Under the pieces are notes generated by a model. That model saw only the letters and a list, made by a program, of their open reading frames with translations, had not been told where the DNA came from and ran no database searches. The position numbers and the translations under genes are program-made. Positions 1-4,855 of a DNA stretch of 6,804 nucleotides are shown here, piece after piece (positions within the stretch are counted from its first letter, which is position 1; the number at the start of each line of letters is the position of its first letter). The stretch is from Fimbriimonadaceae bacterium (GTDB lineage: Bacteria; Armatimonadota; Fimbriimonadia; Fimbriimonadales; Fimbriimonadaceae). The stretch covers positions 1 through 6,804 of the forward strand of contig JACFNW010000120.1 in NCBI GenBank assembly GCA_019454665.1. The letters run 5' to 3'.

Positions 1-337
1 AGAGCACCCCGATGGGCGTCCCTTGAGCGCTGGCGAGCCACAAAAAGTCCTCGGTGTTGGAGGCGATCCTGGCCGCCATCGTGGCCCAGGCCTCGACGTG
101 AGCCGCGCCCAGCCGACGCGCGTCGGTGAACCCTCGTCCGACCGCTGCCAGCGTTCGCGCCATCGCCGCGTCGCTCAGCAGCCCCGTGGTCTTGGTGCCC
201 TCGCCCAGACCGGTGACGCACGAGCTTTCATGCACGGTTCGCCACGCGTCGCCATCCCAAGCCGCAACCAGCGTGAGGACCGAGTTCGAACCCACGTCAA
301 TGACGGCGCGCACTTCGCCCAACGGCGGTCGGCTCAA
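1..337 (-). CDS. Ppx/GppA family phosphatase (exopolyphosphatase / pppGpp phosphohydrolase), N-terminal part
   Basis: The frame is open from about 337 down to the window edge, giving about 112 N-terminal residues of a protein that is normally 300-500 long. The start of the ASKHA (actin-like) fold is clear: VIDVGSNSVLTLVA is the family's phosphate-1 loop (compare AIDxGSNSxxLxVA). It is followed by GLGEGTKTTGLLSDAAMART and then a helix containing AWATMAARIASNTEDFL, the counterpart of the family's 'AVATSALRDAxNxxEF' stretch. The family hydrolyses terminal phosphates of polyphosphate or converts pppGpp to ppGpp in the cytoplasm; which one cannot be told from this fragment. Its substrate-discriminating and catalytic glutamate region lies outside the window. 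Start choice is open. TTG at 337 overlaps the P-II stop as TTGA and has GAGG ten bases upstream (348-351). GTG at 313 would give MRAVIDVGSNS, the canonical family N-terminus, but has no visible ribosome site. It is the last visible gene of the hslV operon. Confidence 0.88.
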   Translation of the reverse strand, partial: MSRPPLGEVRAVIDVGSNSVLTLVAAWDGDAWRTVHESSCVTGLGEGTKTTGLLSDAAMARTLAAVGRGFTDARRLGAAHVEAWATMAARIASNTEDFLWLASAQGTPIGVL

Positions 338-675
338 CTCAGCGCGGCCTCGCCCCGTTCGCCGGTTCGGATGCGGATCGCCTCGGAGACTTCGCTCACG
401 AAGATCTTGCCGTCGCCGATCTCGCCCGTGTGTGCGGCTTCGGCGATGGCTTGCATCGCCGCTTCGAGGTCGTCGTCGGAAACCACCACTTCGATGCGCG
501 TCTTGGGCAGCAGGTTGACGGCATAGGTGCTCCCGCGATACTTGTCCGTCCGCCCGTACTGCCGCCCATAGCCCCGTACCGGCTCGACGCTCACGCCGGG
601 CAGGCCCGCTTCGTCCAGCGCCTCCAACACGGCATCCAGCTTGTTCACGCGGACAAACGCCTCGATCCTCTTCAC
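334..675 (-). CDS. P-II family nitrogen regulatory protein (GlnB/GlnK-like)
   Basis: A 113-residue protein, the usual P-II length (112). P-II trimers sense 2-oxoglutarate and ATP/ADP in the cytoplasm and control nitrogen enzymes, transporters or transcription factors by direct contact. By alignment with E. coli GlnB, the key residues are kept: the T-loop runs YGRQYGRTDKYRGSTY (about 36-51) with Gln39, Tyr46 and Tyr51, the uridylylation tyrosine. Ser49, which is phosphorylated in cyanobacterial P-II, is also present. Lys58 (in LLPKTRIE), the TGEIGDGKIFV signature (about 83-93) and the C-terminal IRIRTGE nucleotide-binding stretch are all there. GTG is the start: it overlaps the hslV stop as GTGA (672-675) with GAGG seven bases upstream. 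No ammonium transporter (amtB) or glutamine synthetase gene is visible nearby, so the symbol glnB or glnK cannot be assigned from context. Position between hslV and a Ppx/GppA gene is unusual. Confidence 0.95.
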   Translation of the reverse strand: MKRIEAFVRVNKLDAVLEALDEAGLPGVSVEPVRGYGRQYGRTDKYRGSTYAVNLLPKTRIEVVVSDDDLEAAMQAIAEAAHTGEIGDGKIFVSEVSEAIRIRTGERGEAALS

Positions 676-1202
676 TCGACCACCTCGAGCGTGATCGAAT
701 CGTTGGTGTAAACGCAGATCGAAGCCGCCACGCTGAGCGCTTCCCGGGCAATGGCTTCGGCGTCCATCTCGGTGTTCCGAACCAGCGCACGCGCCGCAGC
801 CATGCCGAACGGCCCGCCGGAACCGATGCCGGCCACCCCGTCGTCCGGTTCGATCACATTGCCGTCGCCGCCCACGATGAGCATCGTCGAACCATCGGCC
901 ACGATCATCATCGCGTTGAGTTGCCGCAGCATCCGGTCGGTCCGCCATTCTTTCGCGAACTCGACGGCGGCGCGGCGTAGGTCTTTGTACGCGTCGAGTT
1001 TGGTCTCGAACCGATCCTGCAGGGCTTGGGCGTCGGCCACGCTGCCGGCAAAGCCGCACACGACGTGCCCGCCGCTCAAGCGGCGCACCTTGCGGGCCGT
1101 GTGCTTCAAAATGGTGGACTCGCCGAGGGTCACCTGACCGTCCGCCGCGATGGCGGTGCGCCCGTTCCGACGGACCCCGACGACCGTGGTGGAGCGGATC
1201 AT
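672..1202 (-). CDS. hslV: ATP-dependent protease proteolytic subunit HslV (ClpQ)
   Basis: A 176-residue N-terminal-threonine peptidase, the bacterial relative of proteasome beta subunits. It forms a two-ring dodecamer that degrades proteins fed by the HslU unfoldase in the cytoplasm. The mature N-terminus is TTVVGVRRNG, so a short MIRS leader would be removed to expose catalytic Thr (residue 5 here). The conserved Asp of the AADGQ stretch (residue 21, mature Asp17) and the Lys in KHTARKVRRL are in place. GFAGSVADA, EFAKEWRTDRMLRQL, the glycine-rich GIGSGGPFGMAAARAL and the C-terminal ICVYTNDSITLEVVE match the Bacillus/Thermotoga type closely. ATG at 1202 is preferred because its leader is short as in known HslV proteins. 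An ATG at 1244 would add MKNPGRIAASKLGA; a GGAGG lies between the two but is too far (about 22 bases) from the 1202 ATG. It is the first gene of a coupled operon. hslU, usually the next gene, is absent here. Confidence 0.95.
   Translation of the reverse strand: MIRSTTVVGVRRNGRTAIAADGQVTLGESTILKHTARKVRRLSGGHVVCGFAGSVADAQALQDRFETKLDAYKDLRRAAVEFAKEWRTDRMLRQLNAMMIVADGSTMLIVGGDGNVIEPDDGVAGIGSGGPFGMAAARALVRNTEMDAEAIAREALSVAASICVYTNDSITLEVVE
683..686 (-). promoter_or_regulatory. Ribosome binding site for the P-II gene
   Basis: GAGG on the minus strand, inside the last codons of hslV, seven bases before the GTG at 675. It supports GTG as the P-II start and fits re-initiation by ribosomes finishing hslV at the GTGA overlap. 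Confidence 0.55.
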
Positions 1203-1257
1203 CGCGCCGAGTTTACTCGCGGCGATCCTCCCGGGGTTCTTCATCGTCTCTTGTACC
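1203..1257. promoter_or_regulatory. Divergent intergenic region between hslV and the histidine kinase gene
   Basis: These 55 bases separate the presumed starts of hslV (minus) and the kinase gene (plus) and should contain or overlap both promoters. On the minus strand TAAACT (1210-1215) matches the sigma-70 -10 consensus at four of six positions and ends seven bases before the hslV ATG. That would place transcription start at or next to the ATG (leaderless). No convincing -35 is visible at 16-18 bp spacing. An imperfect inverted repeat, CGCCGAG (1205-1211) / CTCG..GCG (1216-1224) with a TTTA loop and a two-base bulge, covers the same site and could be an operator. No convincing promoter or ribosome site is visible for the plus-strand gene. 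Confidence 0.35.
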
Positions 1258-2505
1258 GTGGAGGCCACGACTGTCCGCGCGCGCCTGATCCAGTTTGCCG
1301 ACTGGACACTCGTCGGCGCGTTCGCCTGGGTCGGCGGCGCCCATGCCGCGCGTGGCGATGCCGCCCTGGGGTTCGTAGGCCTGGCTGCCGCCGGCGCGAC
1401 GGCGGCAAGGTTTGTGCAGACCGGCCGATCGGCCCAACGACGCCGACGCGAAGGCGCATTGCTCCGCACCCGCCTTCAGGAACTGCAAGGTCAGCTCGCC
1501 CTCCAAGTCAGAGCCGTGGACTCGCTCGCCGACGGCTTGGACGTGGCCCTGCTCATCTGCGACGACCGCATGGTGCTGCGTTTCGTCAACCGTGCCGCGC
1601 GCGAGATGTTCCGCCTCGACGGACCCGAAGGGCGCGGCCTGATCGAGGTCACGCTGTCCCACGAGTTGGAGCAGTTCATCCAATCGGCCCTGACCGAAGG
1701 CGGCATCCACCGGGCCGAGCTGCCCTTCCGCTACCCCGACGAGCGAATCGCGATGGTCAGCGCCTGGCGCGATCCCGATCTCGAAAACCGCACCGTCATC
1801 ACCATTGCCGACATCACGCATCTGCGGAGGCTGGAACGCATGCGCGCCGACTTCGTCGCCAACGTCTCGCACGAACTGCGCACGCCGCTCACAGTCATCC
1901 GCGCGATGGCCGAGACCATGCGCGACGACCCCGAACTCGACGCCGCCACGGAAGAGCGCTATCTCCAGCGCATCATCGCCGAGGTGGATCGCCTGAGCCT
2001 GATCTCGAACGACCTGCTCATCCTGAGCGCCGCCGAAAGCAACCCCGTGCGCAAGCAGGATTGCGACCTCGGCACGGTGGTGCGCGACGTGATGGCCAAC
2101 CTGCAAATCGTCGCGGCCGATAAGGGGCTGCGCCTTGCCTACGAAGGCCCCGAAACGCTGACCATCCAGGCCAACCCGGCCCAGATCGCCCAGGTGGTCT
2201 GGAACCTGGTGGACAACGCGATCAAGTACACGCAGGAAGGCGGAGTCAAGGTGTCGCTGTCATCGAATGACCATCGAGCGAGGTTGGTCGTGGAGGACAC
2301 GGGCGTCGGCATCGCTTCCGAACATCAGGAACGCGTCTTCGAGCGTTTCTACCGCGTGGATCGCGCCAGATCGCGTCAGAGCGGCGGCACGGGACTGGGT
2401 CTGAGCATCGTACGGCACATTGTGGAAGCCCACGGCGGCAGCGTTGCCATCGAGAGCGACCTGAACCGGGGCAGCACCTTCTCAGCCGACCTGCCCATCG
2501 GCTGA
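1258..2505 (+). CDS. PhoR/WalK-like membrane sensor histidine kinase with PAS domain
   Basis: With GTG at 1258 the protein has 415 residues. Two hydrophobic segments (about 12-30 and 36-54) with almost no loop anchor it in the inner membrane. They are followed by a short basic, Gln/Leu-rich linker (SAQRRRREGALLRTRLQELQ), a PAS domain (about 87-190, DSLADGLDVALLICDDRMV onward) and HisKA with the H-box FVANVSHELRTPLTVIR (phospho-acceptor His about 205). The HATPase_c domain has N-box NLVDNAIKYT (about 316-325), G1 DTGVGIA (about 347-353), F-box VFERFYRVD and G2 GGTGLGLSIV (about 376-385). All catalytic boxes are intact, so it should be an active kinase. With no large periplasmic loop, sensing probably runs through the PAS domain or a membrane partner, as in PhoR. 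No response regulator gene is adjacent. The start is uncertain: the frame is open upstream to an ATG at 1150, but starts at 1150, 1186 or 1189 would overlap the 5' end of divergent hslV, and none has a clear ribosome site. Confidence 0.9.
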   Translation: MEATTVRARLIQFADWTLVGAFAWVGGAHAARGDAALGFVGLAAAGATAARFVQTGRSAQRRRREGALLRTRLQELQGQLALQVRAVDSLADGLDVALLICDDRMVLRFVNRAAREMFRLDGPEGRGLIEVTLSHELEQFIQSALTEGGIHRAELPFRYPDERIAMVSAWRDPDLENRTVITIADITHLRRLERMRADFVANVSHELRTPLTVIRAMAETMRDDPELDAATEERYLQRIIAEVDRLSLISNDLLILSAAESNPVRKQDCDLGTVVRDVMANLQIVAADKGLRLAYEGPETLTIQANPAQIAQVVWNLVDNAIKYTQEGGVKVSLSSNDHRARLVVEDTGVGIASEHQERVFERFYRVDRARSRQSGGTGLGLSIVRHIVEAHGGSVAIESDLNRGSTFSADLPIG

Positions 2506-4038
2506 TGGGAGGGGCGGCACGTCGGAGGAGCGCTTGGTCATCATGACGTCGTATCGCCATCGGGATTGCATCGCGGCGAACGCCGCGTTGTCCCGGAGTT
2601 CTTGGCCCACCAGCCACGTGTATCCCGCGAGGGCCACCGTCAGGGGCACCAAGCTCAGCGCCTTCCAGCCGCGAGGCATCCGCGAGAGTGCCACGGCCCC
2701 GGCCAGGAGGCTTGGAATCCCCAACGAGGTCGTCAGCCAAGGCGCAGCGCCAGACTGTTGAGCCCATAGAACGGTGAGGGCGCTGCCGGCCAGGCCCACC
2801 AGAGCCGCGCCGACCCATGCGAGCGGTGCGGCGAGGAGCCGTCGGGCGATCGCATCGAGGACGATGGGAAGAACCACCAGGAACAACACCGGCAGCCACT
2901 TCCCTGTCGCGCCCAACCAAAGGAACAAGACCGCGACGGTTCCCGCCGCCAAGAGCGCGGAGCCCGCCTCCGGAAGACGCCTCTGAAGCCATCCGAGGGG
3001 CAACGACACGCCGACGGCGAGAACGGCGGCGAGGACGCCCAGCAACCCCAACGAGCGACGGCGAACGCCTGCCAAGGGCTCCTCCTGTTCAACCTCGCGA
3101 TGCTCCATCAAGTCCTGCAATGCGCGGTTGGACTGGGTGACCCGCTCGGTCAACTTCTGGGTCGCGGCCACGTATTGACTCCGGGAGACGGGGTTCAGCT
3201 CGTGGCGAAAGGCCACCGTGGTATGCGCCAAACCCGCCGCCGAATCGCCACCCACTTCCAGGGCCTTCAACGCTTCGCCACTGGCGCTGATCTCGCTTGC
3301 GTACCGCGAATTGTCGAAGATCCGTTGGGTCAACGACAACACGGCAACGGATGCAACGGTCGGCGAGTCGAGTTCGGACACCTTGGTTGCCAACAACTTC
3401 AGACCTTCCAAGTGCCCCAGCGGGATCGAATCCACCGAGAACGACGTTTCGATCCGCTCTCCCAGGTACCCGAGTTGTCTGCGCTGCCACCGCTGCATGA
3501 CCGCCGGCTCGAAGGTCGCGTAATCGCGATACTCGCCATTGGCCCGGACGTGCCTGAGAGCCGCAAGAAGAAGCTCCCGGTCCTCGACCAGTGCAGCGGA
3601 AGCAGCCAGCAACATGGAGAAGTAACTGTTGGACCCCTCTTCGCTCAACCCTCGCAGAGCCAGGTACTCCAAGTGCGCGGATGCCTGCGCCCTATGATTC
3701 GCGTGCTTGAGCCCGACACCCAGGGAGATCCACCGGCGACCGAGCGTCGCCGCAACCGCACACTGGTCGGAAGGAGACAGGCGCAGATCGGAGATCTTGG
3801 AGAGCACCCAGGGCAAATCGCCACCCGCTTCGGCTTCGGCAAGATAAGACGCCAAACGGTCGCGGCGGTCCGCCGCCTCCGCATTGCCCTTCAACGCGGC
3901 CGAATCGGCGCCCAGCAACAACACGGCGTGGAGCCGAACCACCCAATAGGCGCCTGGAAAAGCCGCGATTGACAGGGCCAGAGGGACGAACGCGAATGCC
4001 GCGAGGACGGTCGCCGCCCGACGCAAGCGCCTGGTCAC
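2482..4038 (-). CDS. Polytopic membrane protein with large extracytoplasmic helical domain, unknown function
   Basis: A 518-residue protein of no family I recognise. The N-terminus is basic (VTRRLRRA) and is followed by one membrane segment (about 8-38). Next comes a soluble stretch of about 290 residues (about 39-325), predicted by eye to be mainly alpha-helical and rich in Ala, Leu, Arg and Glu, which could be a TPR-like or solenoid fold. Then six hydrophobic segments follow (about 329-348, 359-378, 381-397, 400-424, 433-451, 460-477) and a 40-residue tail ending in a Pro/Ser-rich stretch. By the positive-inside rule the large domain would lie outside the cytoplasm. GTG at 4038 is chosen over the ATG at 4074: it overlaps the upstream stop as GTGA and has GAGG seven bases before it. 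It is the third gene of a sigma-factor unit, so a role in sensing or restraining the sigma factor is possible, but this is inferred from position only. The 3' end overlaps the kinase gene by 24 bp in convergent orientation. Confidence 0.85.
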   Translation of the reverse strand: MTRRLRRAATVLAAFAFVPLALSIAAFPGAYWVVRLHAVLLLGADSAALKGNAEAADRRDRLASYLAEAEAGGDLPWVLSKISDLRLSPSDQCAVAATLGRRWISLGVGLKHANHRAQASAHLEYLALRGLSEEGSNSYFSMLLAASAALVEDRELLLAALRHVRANGEYRDYATFEPAVMQRWQRRQLGYLGERIETSFSVDSIPLGHLEGLKLLATKVSELDSPTVASVAVLSLTQRIFDNSRYASEISASGEALKALEVGGDSAAGLAHTTVAFRHELNPVSRSQYVAATQKLTERVTQSNRALQDLMEHREVEQEEPLAGVRRRSLGLLGVLAAVLAVGVSLPLGWLQRRLPEAGSALLAAGTVAVLFLWLGATGKWLPVLFLVVLPIVLDAIARRLLAAPLAWVGAALVGLAGSALTVLWAQQSGAAPWLTTSLGIPSLLAGAVALSRMPRGWKALSLVPLTVALAGYTWLVGQELRDNAAFAAMQSRWRYDVMMTKRSSDVPPLPSADGQVG

Positions 4039-4289
4039 TCGACGGCCTCGCTGCCGCCAGCGGACTCGACCCACTCAAGCGGAATTCCCGACGCCCGTTG
4101 CTCCATCGCCGATGTTGACAGGAAACCCAAGGAGATCATAAACAAAAGGAGCCCCAGTCCAATACTCAGACCCAGAAGCTCCGAGTGCCATTGGCGGCGC
4201 AACACGGCTCGACGGATCAACCGGGTTTGGCGCAACGTCGGCGAAGCACCCGAGTAAGAACGACGGTAGGCGTGGAAGGGGTCGCTCAC
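4035..4289 (-). CDS. Small single-pass membrane protein downstream of sigma factor, candidate sigma regulator
   Basis: An 84-residue protein starting at GTG. Residues 1-37 are strongly basic (eight Arg by residue 32) and should be cytoplasmic. Residues 38-60 (from LLGLSIGLGLLLFMISLGFL) form one transmembrane helix. Residues 61-84 are acidic (EWVESAGGSEAVE) and should be outside. It has no signal cleavage site, and no cysteine at all, so the zinc anti-sigma motif (HxxxCxxC) is absent. I do not recognise the family. Its start overlaps the sigma stop as GTGA (4286-4289) with a strong GGGAGG ten bases upstream, and its own stop overlaps the next start as GTGA (4035-4038). Tight coupling to an ECF sigma gene is the position normally held by an anti-sigma factor. 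The short cytoplasmic part (about 37 residues) is smaller than most anti-sigma domains, so it might instead be an accessory subunit of the large membrane protein encoded next. Confidence 0.82.
   Translation of the reverse strand: MSDPFHAYRRSYSGASPTLRQTRLIRRAVLRRQWHSELLGLSIGLGLLLFMISLGFLSTSAMEQRASGIPLEWVESAGGSEAVE
4046..4049 (-). promoter_or_regulatory. Ribosome binding site for the large membrane protein gene
   Basis: GAGG on the minus strand, seven bases before the GTG at 4038. It is the main reason, with the GTGA overlap, for preferring this start over the ATG at 4074. Confidence 0.5.
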
Positions 4290-4855
4290 GACTCACGGGC
4301 CTCCCACCGCTCGCGAAAGGCGGCCTTTGCCGCGTTGAGCCTCGAGGCCACGGTCCCGACGGGCGCCCCTGTGATCGAAGCGATCTCCGAGTAGCTCAGC
4401 TGCTCGCCCACCGCCAACGCGAGCACGGTTCTCAGTTCCACAGGAAGCGTGGCCAGCACCTCGCGAAGGGCCAGGTCGGTGAAGGGGTCGCCCTCCTGGG
4501 GCGTCAGCATCTCTGGATTGGCGTCGGCGGACCAACGCCGAACGCGCTTGGCCTTCCGGAGGAAGTTGCGCGCTGCCCGCACCGTGACGCACCGAATCCA
4601 ATGATCGGGGTTGGGGTGGGTCCGCAACTTGTCGAACGAACGGACGGCACGCAACATCACGTCCTGCGCCACGTCGTGCGCCGATTCGGCGTCGAGCACG
4701 ATGTGGTATGCCAACCGAAACACGACTTCGCGGTAGCGCTCAAGGACCGAGCCGACGGCATCGGTATTGGCGAACGCGACAAGACGGAAGTCCAGAACAG
4801 CCTGAACACCATCCGAGCCCAGCTTCGCGCCGCGCCTATCCGCCATCGCCTCCAT
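4286..4855 (-). CDS. ECF-type RNA polymerase sigma factor (sigma-70 family)
   Basis: A 189-residue sigma factor with only regions 2 and 4, the hallmark of the extracytoplasmic-function group. It would direct RNA polymerase to a specific promoter set. Region 2 spans about 36-104: DAESAHDVAQDVMLRAVRSF is the core-binding segment 2.2, and DHWIRCVTVRAARNFLRKAK covers 2.3/2.4. A short linker (about 105-127) follows, then region 4 (about 128-185) with LPVELRTVLALAVGEQLSYS and the helix-turn-helix YSEIASITGAPVGTVASRLN. About 35 residues precede region 2. Start is ATG 4855 or ATG 4846: the second has GGAGG (4849-4853) but with only two bases of spacing, the first has none. Either way the start lies inside the 3' end of the upstream propeller gene (20 or 11 bp overlap), which implies cotranscription. 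Two membrane protein genes follow with GTGA overlaps. No anti-sigma factor of a known class is adjacent. Confidence 0.93.
   Translation of the reverse strand: MEAMADRRGAKLGSDGVQAVLDFRLVAFANTDAVGSVLERYREVVFRLAYHIVLDAESAHDVAQDVMLRAVRSFDKLRTHPNPDHWIRCVTVRAARNFLRKAKRVRRWSADANPEMLTPQEGDPFTDLALREVLATLPVELRTVLALAVGEQLSYSEIASITGAPVGTVASRLNAAKAAFRERWEARES
4300..4305 (-). promoter_or_regulatory. Ribosome binding site for the small membrane protein gene
   Basis: GGGAGG on the minus strand, inside the last codons of the sigma gene, ten bases before the GTG at 4289. It is the best Shine-Dalgarno match found at any junction here and supports the small ORF as a real gene. Confidence 0.6.

Noticed and set aside
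1150..1257. N-terminal extension of the kinase from ATG 1150, including a hydrophobic stretch (LLAAILPGFFIV).
   Set aside because: It would overlap the 5' end of divergent hslV by 53 bp and erase the space for both promoters; no ribosome site precedes 1150. Kept only as an alternative start.
1203..1469. Extension of hslV up to an ATG at 1469.
   Set aside because: It would add 89 Arg/Ala-rich residues before the catalytic Thr, where known HslV leaders are only a few residues, and it lies antisense to the kinase's membrane segments.
1026..2123. A 365-codon plus-strand open frame running across the hslV start and into the kinase gene.
   Set aside because: Extremely Arg-rich, conflicts with two well-supported genes, and shows no motif.
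3100..3972. A 290-codon plus-strand open frame opposite the large membrane protein gene.
   Set aside because: No domain is recognised, and the minus frame has clear membrane segments and a coupled start. It is the weakest of the shadow rejections because the minus gene itself has no known family.
4039..4074. ATG at 4074 as the start of the large membrane protein.
   Set aside because: It would overlap the small protein gene by 40 bp; the GTG at 4038 has a GTGA overlap and a well-spaced GAGG.
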